Assembly (NCBI GenBank): GCA_026545765.1
Contig: CM048839.1
Coordinates: forward strand, 85,760,414-85,824,413
Direction of reading: 5' to 3'
Length of the DNA stretch: 64,000 nucleotides
Origin: Plantago major
Lineage: Eukaryota; Streptophyta; Magnoliopsida; Lamiales; Plantaginaceae
The position numbers and the translations under genes were made by a program. Below, in pieces: positions 1-9,201 of the stretch. Positions within the stretch are counted from its first letter, which is position 1, and every line of letters starts with the position of its first letter. A model generated the notes under the pieces. The model did not search any database. It saw only the letters and a program-made list of their open reading frames with translations, and was not told where the DNA came from.

Positions 1-905
1 TATGTTGGGTTCCTCTTGGGAAGGGTCCGACAATGTCGATACCCCACTGATCAAACGGACACGCAATGACTGACGGAATCATTGGATGTGTTGGACGATG
101 TGGGATATTGGCGTAATACTGGCAATCAGGGCAGTTTCTAGCAAAGTTTGCTGCATCCTTATCAATTGTAGGCCAGTAATAGCCTTGTCGGAGAATCTTT
201 TGGGCCAATGTCCGCCCTCCTGAATGACTTCCACAACTTCCACTGTGTATCTCTTCCAGCACGGTCCGTGCTTCTTGTGGATCAAGACATCGCATGTGTG
301 TTCCAGTGAAGGATCTCTTGTAAAGATCCTCTCCAATTATAAAGTACCCATTTGCTTGGCATTCCACACTTCTCGATTCCTTCGGATCAGATGGCAAAGA
401 TCCGTCCTTCAAGTAAATGTAGATATCGGCCATGACGGATGGGGTAGAACTCATGAGGGATGAATCCTTGTCTGTGAGAAGGATAACTCTTTTAGTATCA
501 AGGGCAGCTGTTGCAGACACATACTTAGCCAAAGTATCCACTCTTTCATTCCATTCTCTGTGGAACTTTTTGAGAGTAAATTCCTCAAAAAGGCTTACTT
601 CTTGCTTGAGTAACTCGAGGTACATGATCATCGAGGGACCCTTAGTGGCGAAAGTGCCAGAGCACTGCGCCTCAACCAACTGAGAGTCCGTGTAAGCCTT
701 AAGCCTGTGAATTTGCAAAGACTTATCTATCTGCAACCCTACCAACAGTGCTTCATACTCAGCCTCATTGTTTGTCACCTTAAAATCCAGTGAGATGGCA
801 TAATCGAGTTGTGCTCCATCGGGGCTTTTGAGATAAATTCCAATGCCTCCCATCCATCCAGTGGATGATCCGTCCACCTCTAATGTCCAAACATCGGTTG
901 GTTTT
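1..905 (-). CDS. Gypsy pol C-terminal part: archaeal-type RNase H plus integrase N-terminus (partial)
   Basis: One minus-strand frame is open from about 905 to the left edge. In order it shows an archaeal-type RNase H (VDGSS at about 865-880, NNEAEYEALL near 740-770, YTDSQLVEA near 670-690). A linker follows, then the integrase HHCC zinc domain (SGGRTLAQKILRQGYYWP followed by CPDC at about 120-210), then the start of the integrase core (WGIDIVGPFP near 20-45) with its first catalytic Asp. The second RNase H degrades the RNA strand and removes primers during reverse transcription; integrase inserts the cDNA. No start codon is expected because this is the interior of a polyprotein. A frameshift near 900 separates it from the upstream pol frame. 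It continues outside the window. Confidence 0.82.
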
Positions 906-1127
906 CCTGAGGCTGTTCGACTTCCGACACTTTCTTTGGTTCTTCCTTGGTCTCCTTTTTGGAACTTGGGGTGGCTGGTCCGTGAGGGACACTATCAAGG
1001 AGAAACATGTGATTTACCCGAGATTCTTCCCAAGTCGGTATTCGAGAATGATTGATGAACTGAGCATCCTCAAAGTTCTCCAAACCTGTTCTTGAGGGAG
1101 CTGTCTTGCCTTTGATGGTCTTGACTA

Positions 1128-1952
1128 TCAAGCACTTGAATGTCTGCTTGTCCGAGGTCTTCCATAATCCATTCCAGGATAATCTGCCAAAAAGTCCGCA
1201 ATGACCTGAGCTTTCTTGGCTGTCGGAGCCTGAGAGCTAATATCATATTCACTCAGTTCAATCGCCCACTTTGAGAGTCGTCCAGACTGATCCGGCTTCC
1301 TAAGGACCTGTTTCAAAGGTTCCGAAGTTAGAACAACGATCTTGTGAGATTTAAAGTACGGTTTCAACCGTCTTGCAGTGTAAACCAAGACGTATGCGAT
1401 CTTTTCAATCCTTATGTATCTTGTTTCTGCACCAGCAAGGGCTTTACTAGGATAGTAGATTGGCATATGATCATTAGCCTGAACCCGTACTAGGACGGAA
1501 CTCATTGCCTCTTCCGTAACGGCTAGGTATAGGTATAGTGGTTCTCCATCCACAGGCTTGGAGAGTAATGGAGGGGAATGGAGGTACTTTTTGAGGTTCT
1601 CAAAAGCCTTTAAACATTCCTCCATCCACTTAAAACTCTCGCCTTTCCGTAGGATTTTGAAGAACGGAAGATTCTTTTCTGCAGAATGGGAGATGAAACG
1701 ACTCAAGGATATGATACGCCCGATGAGCTGTTGTACCTCATTGATGTTTTTTGGTTGTGGAAGGTCTAGTATGGCCTTGATTTTCTCTGGATTGGCGCTA
1801 ATTCCCCTTTCCGTGACCATGTAGCCCATGAACTTTCCTCCTTTGACTCCAAAAGTGCACTTTTCCGGGTTGAGCTTCATCCCGTACTTCCGAAGGATTG
1901 CAAAGCATCTGTTCAAATGTTCTATGTGCTGCTCCTCAGTTTTGCTCTTCAC
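1128..1952 (-). pseudogene. Gypsy RT C-terminus and degenerate classical RNase H
   Basis: The 274-codon frame begins just after the RT catalytic site and carries the RT thumb/connection (LNPEKCTFGVKGGKFMGYMV, then NEVQQLIGRI). A classical Ty3 RNase H follows (GEPLYLYLAV, then ETRYIRIEKIAYVLV, then ADFLAD). The catalytic acidic residues of this RNase H are not recognisable: the usual initial Asp is missing and the usual TD is LTSEP. That fits the Tat lineage, where the original RNase H decays and the archaeal-type copy takes over. The frame breaks at about 1190-1200 right after ADFLAD, where the continuation moves to another frame. Confidence 0.8.
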
Positions 1953-2866
1953 TAGCTATCATCAACATACACTTCCATTGTTTTACCAATTTCTTCTTTA
2001 AACATTTGATTTACCAGACGTTGGTAAGTGGCCCCAACATTCTTCAGTCCGAAGGGCATCACTTTGAAGCAATACACCCCTCCTGCAGCGAAGAAGGCCA
2101 TTTTCTTGATATCCTCTTTGGCCATCCTAATCTGATAAAAGCCTTGATATGCATACATAAATCTTAGTAATGCACATCCGGAAGTGGAATCCACTAGCTG
2201 GTCTATCCATGGCAACGGGTATGGATCTTTCGGACAAAACTTATTTAGTCTTGTGAAATCATTGCACATACGCCATTTGCCCGGTGACTTCTCAACTAGG
2301 ACAACGTTGCAAACCCAATTAGAGTAACGGACTTCCTCAATATGTCCGGCTTTCATGAGTTTGTCCACTTCCGCAGCAATGATGACATCTTCAATCGGAC
2401 CAAAGTATCTTCTCTTTTGACGGATGTACTTGATCGAGGGGTCCATGTTCAGACGGTGAACAACAACCCTCGGATCTATCCCTTTTAGATCATCCGTGCT
2501 CCAAGCAAAGAAGTCTCTGTTATCTCGGAGACAGGGTACCAACTTCATCTCAACTTCCGCGTTCATCTCAGTACCAATTCTAGTCTTTTTCTCTGGGCTC
2601 CCAATGACCAACTCAACCTCCTTAAGAGTCTCGTGAGGCTTGATCCGTGCTTCCTTTGGAAACTTATTTTTCTGGCTCCCTATCCCAATGATGGGATTCT
2701 CTTTCTTGGGAGGTAAATTAAGTTGCGGATCTGATGTCATTGAGAAGGACAGAGTTGGGGTAGATGCCCTCCTGGTTGACATAATATAGCATTCCCATGT
2801 TTCTCGGACATTTCCTATTTCTTCCCCCACTCCGTAGGGAGTTGGAAACTTCATCCTGTTATGCAA
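1953..2866 (-). pseudogene. Gypsy reverse transcriptase, fingers/palm, frameshifted after YVDD
   Basis: Typical Ty3/Gypsy RT blocks are readable in order: a YFGPIEDVIIAAEVDKLMKA-type entry region, GKWRMCNDFTRLNKFCPKDP, the polymerase motif with MAFFAAGGVYCFKVMPFGLK, and EVYVDD at the end. YVDD is the metal-binding catalytic motif. Immediately after it the frame stops (YVDDS then two stops), while the natural continuation is in the next frame, consistent with loss of one T. RT copies element RNA into cDNA in the cytoplasmic virus-like particle. The frameshift removes thumb and RNase H from any product of this frame. Confidence 0.85.
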
Positions 2867-2874
2867 GGTGGAGG

Positions 2875-3180
2875 ATATTTCATGGAACTGATTGAGCCCT
2901 GGCCGTCCAAATATGGCATTATAATCGAAAGTTCAATTAACTACCACAAAATGGACTAGCTTGGTTATCCTTGCTTGGTGAGTACCTAAAGACACATGCA
3001 ACATTATGCTGCCCAGTGGTCGAACAACACCTCCGCCAAATCCTGGTATGGAGCTATTAACTCTTTCATATCGGACTCTTCCCAAATTCATTTGATCAAC
3101 GGTACCCTTGGCCATAATATTGGAGGAAATTCCTGTGTCAACTAGGATTTGTTCACCCTGTAGGTGGCAATAGTCAGAGA
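2875..3180 (-). pseudogene. Gypsy aspartic protease fragment
   Basis: On the minus strand the sequence around 3120-3165 reads QILVDTGISSNIMAKG, with the DTG catalytic triad of a retropepsin. Downstream come GGGVVRPLGSIMLHV and, after an in-frame TGA near 2930, the conserved tail TFDYNAIFGRPGLNQF. The protease matures gag and pol. Order and spacing between gag and RT agree with Tat elements. One premature stop disrupts it. Confidence 0.75.
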
Positions 3181-3714
3181 AACCACAAGCGGAACATCAG
3201 GGTCATCTACATCCTCACCTCATGACGTAGGAGGATGAATCTCACTATCATCAAAGGAGATGATGTTCGTTCCTCGGAGTGCAAGTGCAGCGTAAGCCCT
3301 GTCATTGTTCCTCAGATTTTGAGCAGTCCTTTCCCTTGCATTCCGACTATCACCTCATGCCGGACCTCCAGCAATCGTGTTGATTACTCCACTATACGGT
3401 CGATTCTCCATTTCTATATCATCCTCATACTTGTATTGACTATGATGAGATGGGTGACCTGTGGGTGGAGGTGGCAGTGATATAGGAAGAGGTTGTGGTT
3501 CCGCTGCCCTATCTTCTCTTCTTTCTTTCGTCCTATTATGCCTGGAAGGTTCATCCGTCTGGATGCTTTATTTCAACTTTCCTTCTCTGACCAAATGCTC
3601 AACTTCTGTTTTCAAGTGGATGCAATCATCCGTTTCATGACCATAACTCTTGTGAAACTTGCAATACCCTTTGGCTTTGTTATTCTTCCTGTTCTTGTTA
3701 GATGGCTTTGGCCA

Positions 3715-4500
3715 CTAGACATCCAATTTTTTCTCAATAATGGTGGCCAAGATGTCGGATCTTGGCCTATTGAGACGGGTGTAGTCCGCATATCTTCTTG
3801 GAGGACTTCTTTCCCTGTGTAATCCTTTGTCTTCATATTCTTTCTTCGGATTGAATTTTTGTTGTTCATGCTTGACAGGCTCTTTTCCTTTCTTGGATCC
3901 AGCTCTCACTGGCACGGTCCGTCGATAATCTTCCCCATACAACACATCCTCACAAATCTCTTCCAAATGCCTCTCATTCCTCACTACTTGGCTAGAGAGT
4001 CTCCTCCGGAGTTCACCGTTGTAAGTATTAGAATATAGGTGACGAACCCAATCCTTAATATTATGTGGTTCAACTCGGGGCAATTCTGCATTAAAGCGAT
4101 CTAGAAAAGTACTAAGATCATCATTCTCTCTTTGCACTATATCAGCCAAGTGTTCTACAGTACGTTTCTTACATTTTGATTTTCCAAACCTTAATAGAAA
4201 CCTAGAGGAGAGATCCGCATAGGACTTGATAGATTCGTTGGGCAATGCATTATACCAATCCATAGCTATTCCGAAAAGAGTAGATGAGAAAGTAATAGCT
4301 TTAGTATCATCAGTCATACCTTTGGAATCCATCTTGCTGTTATATCTTGTCAGGTGACCCTGCAGACAAGAATCACCATAGTAATATTCCAGGTTTGGAA
4401 TCACCAGGTCCAGGCTTTTGTTCGTTTCCTTCTCCTTCATGATTTCATCACACAAAGGATTAGGGGCGCTTGTATGGACTTGCTCGTGATCCTTCACCAA
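3715..4500 (-). pseudogene. Gypsy gag, capsid-like domain
   Basis: A 261-codon frame matches the retrotransposon gag (capsid) pattern: YYGDSCLQGHLTRYNSKMD, then FSSTLFGIAMDWYNALP, SYADLSSRFLLRFGKS, QRENDDLSTFLDRFNAE and LYSNTYNGELRRRL. The C-terminal part is basic (GSKKGKEPVKHEQQKFNPKK), suited to RNA binding. No CCHC zinc knuckle is visible. Gag forms the particle that packages element RNA. The N-terminal part of gag lies upstream in 4872-5288, separated by a broken stretch. Confidence 0.8.
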
Positions 4501-4871
4501 GCGTCCGAGACTAAGAATTTGGGCTTCCTATGCTTTCTGTTGAGCGTAGATTTCTTCCGCGTTCATCATTTCTCCAGTTCGAGGATGTATGGCTACATTC
4601 GGAGGGAGCTCATCCACATTGACCATGGGAATTGTTTCCGCTACATGATCTATGGCTCATGGAGGTACTTGTGGCGGAGCTCTAGGCTGCCTGTTCCCAT
4701 CCTCTTGTCGAGCTCTTTGCAGACTTGGCTCACGTTGAATCTGTGAAGCGGAAGCTCTCCTGTCAAGCAAATTCCGTAGGTCCTCCTGTTACTGATTTCC
4801 CAACCTCTGATGAATCGGACGTTTGAAAGAGCGGGGTCAGCCTGAGCTGGAGCTACCGCTTGCGGAGATGC

Positions 4872-5288
4872 TTATTGTGGTGGTACATTGCTGGAACCAA
4901 GACAACCTTGGATGACTGTAAGAATCCTTCCGAACTGAGTCTCGCTCAAACCAAAATCACTCGTACGGACTTCACGTCCGTCTGGCATAGTAAAATGCTG
5001 ACCTGGGGGAGGCCCTTGGTTTCCTGACGGAGGAACTTGGGCCTCTCCTCTCTCAGGGATCTCTGGCACAGGGTTGTCAGGGACATTGCGGATCCTTCTG
5101 GTCAGAACTACTCTTCCTTCATCCGAGGATGTGCTTGTTGTATGGCCATCGCTCGGATAACCATCTCTTCTTGCTGGACCCCTAGAAGTCTGCCGTCCTA
5201 TGGTGCGTGGACGTCCGCGTGGGCGAGGAGGTGGTGGAGTTCCGACCCCTGTAGCACTTGATCGCGCTGTCCTCCTTGTTCTTGCCAT
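4872..5288 (-). pseudogene. Gypsy gag N-terminal part
   Basis: Open frame of 138 codons beginning with an ATG about 40 bp downstream of the PBS, which supports it as the gag start. It is rich in Arg, Pro and Ser (start MARTRRTARSSATGVGTPPP) and low-complexity, as the leading part of Tat gag proteins often is. It ends at a stop near 4872; the capsid-like domain resumes at 4500. Assignment rests mainly on position. Confidence 0.6.
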
Positions 5289-5324
5289 CGACTCAACCTT
5301 GGAACACAGAATCTTTTGTAAGGA

Positions 5325-5342
5325 TTCCCACAGATGGCGCCA
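5325..5342 (-). other. Primer binding site of the Tat element
   Basis: Minus strand reads TGGCGCCATCTGTGGGAA directly inside the LTR end (LTR ...CTCAGCA, two bases, then TGGCGCC). The TGGCGCC start is complementary to a tRNA 3' end finishing in GGCGCCA. The exact tRNA was not identified. Confidence 0.7.
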
Positions 5343-5344
5343 AA

Positions 5345-6222
5345 TGCTGAGGGTTTAGCCTCAAGCACTAACTAAACTACTACAACTAACCTATTCTAAT
5401 ATCCGCCTCCTACTTGAAGTTCGAGCCGGGCTCTCTGTCCGGACCAGGGTACCTAAAAGGACTAAGTTGGGGGGGGGGGGGTTAGAAGGGTTACCAGGAT
5501 TGCTAGTTGTCAATCCGGTAAGAGACTTTACTCAAGAGAGAGTTGGAAAGCTCTCAATGTAATAGTTATGAGGAAGGTTATGATATGGAAAATCACTTAG
5601 AACTTAAGGATTCGCCCTTCAATATGGCTTACCTCAACGTTTGGACCTTGAGTTATATTTATAGAGACCATAGCTTATGAAGTGACTCATAAGATGGTGC
5701 CAAGTGTATGATTCAGATTTCGACACCAATGCTACCTTTGGCCCATAGCCCAATAGTGAACAGTAGTCCAATACCGATTAGTGGGCCTGGGAGGGTAGTT
5801 TGGATCTTTTCTCTCCGAGAGTACTGTTCCGCCTGTTGGGTCCGTGTCCGTCCTTCGGACAGATCTATCCTCTTGGTTGATCTGCCCTTGGATAACATTG
5901 GATGTCCGAGCCAAGAGTCTCACGGAAGTATCTCAGCGTGGTTCCAACATATACGTTTGGTCTTAATGTAAAGGTGGCGTCCGATTGGCTATCTCGTCCG
6001 GCCCGTTGGGCATCTTTCTACTAACGTATCCAGGTTTAGAAGTCCTTTTTCCAGTTAGCTCGGACTAGCTAAGAGGGTGTAGTGACTTTAGCGTACTTGT
6101 TGATTCACTTAGGACGGACCATGTGAGGTCAGACCAGTACTGAATTGGCCATTAAGCCGTGATGCGCTCTAGGACACGCTCTATGGCGCCCTTAACGGAT
6201 TGGACATATATCCGTATCATCA
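5345..6222 (-). repeat. 5' LTR of the Tat element
   Basis: On the minus strand the LTR starts TGATGATACGG (6222) and ends CCTCAGCA (5345). The inner end is fixed by the PBS. The outer end is placed where Copia gag similarity stops, immediately before TGATGATA. About 878 bp. It holds a run of 13 G at 5469-5481. No second copy is in the window, so the outer boundary is tentative. Confidence 0.55.
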
Positions 6223-6590
6223 TTCAGAATCTCCCATGCCTCCTTCGACGTTGCCACTACACTAATTTTCTCAAACGTCGTCTTATCAACTCCTTGATAA
6301 ATAAGGTACAACGCCTTCTTGTCGTGCTTTCTAGCTTCTCGTAACACATTCTTCTGATTATTTGTCAAGGCGTTTTCGGCCTCCGTTGAGCCGGGTTCAT
6401 CATATCCCGCTTCAACAATTTCCCACAAGTCTTGAAGTCTTGCGATTGCAACAAGACTCACATCTGGATGCTCCAATTTCCATAGTTATGCTTCTCAAGC
6501 TTCGGAACCTGCTGCTACATGGTATTTGCCACAAACGCCATATATACCTTCGGGTACTCTTTCTCCAAATGACCTGGCTCTGATGCCAAA
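6223..6590 (-). pseudogene. Copia gag N-terminal fragment (UBN2-like) with PBS
   Basis: The minus strand encodes a UBN2/DUF4219-type Copia gag fragment: LQDLWEIVEAGYDEP, LREARKHDKKALYLIYQGVD, FEKISVVATSKEAWEIL. It ends abruptly where the Tat LTR begins, so the Tat element inserted in this gag. Just upstream, at 6576-6588, the plus strand reads GGCTCTGATGCCA. This is the complement of a primer binding site nearly matching initiator tRNA-Met (TGGTATCAGAGC with one change). Confidence 0.75.
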
Positions 6591-6592
6591 TT

Positions 6593-6850
6593 TGTTGGGT
6601 TTTTTAAGTGTTTAAGGATCCCAAGAACGATTTATTTTGCGCAACGGAAAAACTCGACTTTTATTACACACAAAGTGGTACAATATTTTGGTACAAAGAC
6701 TTAACACACTCAAGCTATCTCTATAGCTAATTACTCAAACTCACAACGAGAGCTACTGCTCTTTTTTTTATCTCTCTTTCTTTTAATTCTTTTCTCTATT
6801 GTGCTTCTGCACTCATTCTTAATTGTCCACTTATTTAATCAAGTCCAGCC

Positions 6851-6892
<42 letters not shown>

Positions 6893-7120
6893 GGTCGGTT
6901 GATGAAGTACTAGAATAATCATGCTTTGCTCCTATTTCTCTACCAATTTCTGGAGTCTTCTTCTTGCCGCCTTTGACATGTCCAGATTTTTCTTTCACCT
7001 TCAATTCATTTTCTTGTGCATCTTGGCGCTTCTAGATATTTATCCAAGTCCCTTATTTTCTCATTTCATTTCTAGGTCCCTCTAGATTCTTCTATTTGTA
7101 AATTGAGCTTAATATTTTCA
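6593..7120 (-). repeat. Copia LTR (5' LTR of the interrupted Copia element)
   Basis: Plus strand starts TGTTGGGTTTT a few bases after the PBS and probably ends AATATTTTCA at 7120, giving TG...CA ends. It contains a compound microsatellite, (CA)14 then (TA)8, at 6851-6892. The inner end is well placed by the PBS; the outer end is a guess from the TG/CA rule. Confidence 0.45.
6851..6892. repeat. (CA)n(TA)n microsatellite
   Basis: About 14 CA units run straight into about 8 TA units. Confidence 0.95.
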
Positions 7121-8208
7121 AAAACTTTATGTATGATGTTATTGATGAATATGAGAGTTGAGGATCTTAGTCGAGTGTGTATTGGACTGACTTGTGCTCT
7201 TTGGAACAAAAATGGCCATGTAATCTTGCGTTTTGACTTCATGGGTTCTTATAAACCCCAATGAATGATTTTTAATTTTTAATAATATAGCCTAATAGGC
7301 TTTTAATTAAAAAAAAAAAAAAAACAATGTGCTCGATGGGACTGCCTCAGAAAATTTAGGTTTGTGGGTTATAGTTAGCCCAAAAACAAGGATATTATGG
7401 CGTAACATTACACTAAACAGTTCCGAGAAGTGTCTTATAGAAGCATGTCGTCCCTTGCTCTGTATTCATAGAAATAGAACAAGGTTAGTTTTACCTCATT
7501 CGTGTAATACATAATTCACACAAAAATTGTTAATTTTTGAAATTAATTTTAATTGATCTGAGAATTTAAAAAATACAAATATTTTGAATGACAGTCCATT
7601 TTTTAGTATAAAAGGAGACGGACCATGGACCGATGTTTTTAAGTAAAAACTGTGTAACTTTTTAAACAAAACAATAATGTTTTATCAAAGATGAAATAAA
7701 TCCATTTCATATGATTTTGAAAAGAGGTTTGACAGAAGAAATAGAATAACCTGATCCAGACCATTCATATAATGAATAATGATTGGAAAATAATACGGAT
7801 ACATGCATAGATAAATAGTGTACATGATACTACTTGGGATTTGTTGTGTTCTAGTACGTTCAACAACAGATCATAATTTATATGCGCGTATAGATAACTT
7901 GATAATTTATGAATACATGACAAACATTAACAATAAGATGAAAATGGATATAGATAGGTATAATTAATTAATTAATAATGATTCAGCCCCCATTATGTCA
8001 TAATTGGTAATTGATATTCAATTAATACACCATATTAAGTGTACTCATAATTTTACTTATCGTAACTCCCATAATCGTGCTCACGAACTTCAATCCATTT
8101 CCTCTCATATTTATTAATCTTTTTACCCCCAACAATTTATATATTAATAATGATACTCACTTCCTTTTTCTACTTCAAGTCTGTGATTTATTTGTAAAGA
8201 AAATCTAC
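7121..8208. other. AT-rich non-coding region upstream of the RKD gene
   Basis: No convincing coding sequence or repeat boundary was seen. It includes a poly-A tract near 7309-7324 and strongly AT-rich DNA. It presumably holds the RKD promoter. A TATAAAA string at 8209-8215 lies only about 20 bp before the first ATG, too close to be a confident TATA box for that ATG. Confidence 0.5.
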
Positions 8209-8234
8209 TATAAAATCCTGTTTAATTTGCAACA

Positions 8235-9201
8235 ATGGCTGCCAAAGCTCTCAATGTGGAAATCCAGAGTGAACCTGACAACTATTTCATTCAAGATCAG
8301 CAACCTTTTGGGTACGTAACTTGTTCTAGCATTTGAATTTCTAACTATTCAATCTTGTAAAGCCAAACTTCTTGTCACATATAATATTATCATTTCTTGT
8401 AAGTGTATACTAACATCTGTTTGTTCCAATTGAACTTGTAGTTGGGACCAACCATTTGATTACCATGGTGAAAACATGAGTATATTTGGCCTAATTGAAC
8501 AACCTTTGATCACCAATACTAGTTCCAGCAACATTGAACTAGGCGATTTAGACGAAATCATGGCTTGTGATTTGGCTTTGTGGGAGGACTTCAACTTTCC
8601 ACCAGACCCATCTGAAGTTTCCACAGTAACACCAAATCAACAGATGGTCGTGCACAACGAACCAAGGCCTACCAACACTCTCCTAATCACCCAGGCTCCT
8701 AACATAGTGACTACAACAATGTACAATACCAATGTTGAGATGATGAATTCGAATAGAAGAAATGGAAGGTACAAGTCTTCGTCCCTAGAATTGGAAGAAA
8801 TACAGAAATACTTTGATGTGCCGATAACTAGGGCTGCCAAGGAATTGAACGTCGGCTTGACTGTCTTGAAGAAGAGATGTAGGGAGCTCAACATCATGCG
8901 GTGGCCTCATCGTAAGCTTAAGAGCTTGAAGTCTCTTATCCATAATGTTAAGGTAATCTTAATAGTTTTTTCTTTCTTTCTTTTTTTATGTTTTCCTGCT
9001 GTAACATATAATGAGAAGTTATCTGTGATAATGCAGGAACTAGGTTTGAGTAATGAGGTTGCCATGCTAGAGGAGCATAAGAGGTGGGTTGAAAGAGTGC
9101 CGGAAACGGAGCTGACAGAGAGGACCAAGAAACTAAGGCAAGCTTGTTTCAAGGCTAACTACAAGAAGAGAAGATCTATGCAACAGGCTGCTTTTGCATA
9201 A
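8235..9201 (+). CDS. RKD: RWP-RK domain transcription factor (RKD type), three exons
   Basis: Exons 8235-8311, 8442-8952 and 9037-9201 join to 250 codons. Intron 1 (8312-8441) is GTACGT...TTGTAG; intron 2 (8953-9036) is GTAATC...ATGCAG. The ATG at 8235 is the first after an in-frame TAA at 8223. Residues about 138-210 form the RWP-RK DNA-binding domain, ELEEIQKYFDVPITRAAKEL then CRELNIMRWPHRKLKSLKSL, with the signature RWPHRK at about 179-184. Exon 3 adds a basic, probably coiled-coil tail rich in Leu, Glu and Lys. An acidic N-terminal part holds LGDLDEIMACDLALWEDFNFP, an activation-like segment. RKD proteins are nuclear regulators of egg-cell and germline identity in plants; short proteins without a PB1 domain belong to RKD rather than NLP. 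The frame is intact, unlike all its neighbours. Confidence 0.9.

Larger units (their letters stand above)
1..6222 (-). mobile_element. Ty3/Gypsy element, Tat lineage, 5' LTR to integrase core (3' end outside window)
   Basis: Read on the minus strand the order is LTR, PBS, gag, protease, RT, RNase H, second RNase H, integrase zinc finger and start of the integrase core, which is Ty3/Gypsy order. An additional RNase H with the motifs DGSS, NNEAEYEA and TDSQLV lies between the normal RNase H and the integrase; such an archaeal-type RNase H is the hallmark of the plant Tat lineage (Ogre/Retand-like). The element sits inside a Copia gag fragment at its right end. Several frameshifts and stops make it non-coding as a whole, although the left-most 0.9 kb is open. 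The 3' LTR is beyond base 1, so target-site duplications cannot be checked. Confidence 0.85.

Noticed and set aside
6851-6892. Possible CRISPR-like or regulatory repeat
   Set aside because: Simple CA/TA microsatellite without spacers; the window is eukaryotic.
8209-8215. TATAAAA as RKD TATA box
   Set aside because: Only about 20 bp before the first ATG; transcription would begin at or after the start codon unless there is an upstream exon. Not called as a promoter.
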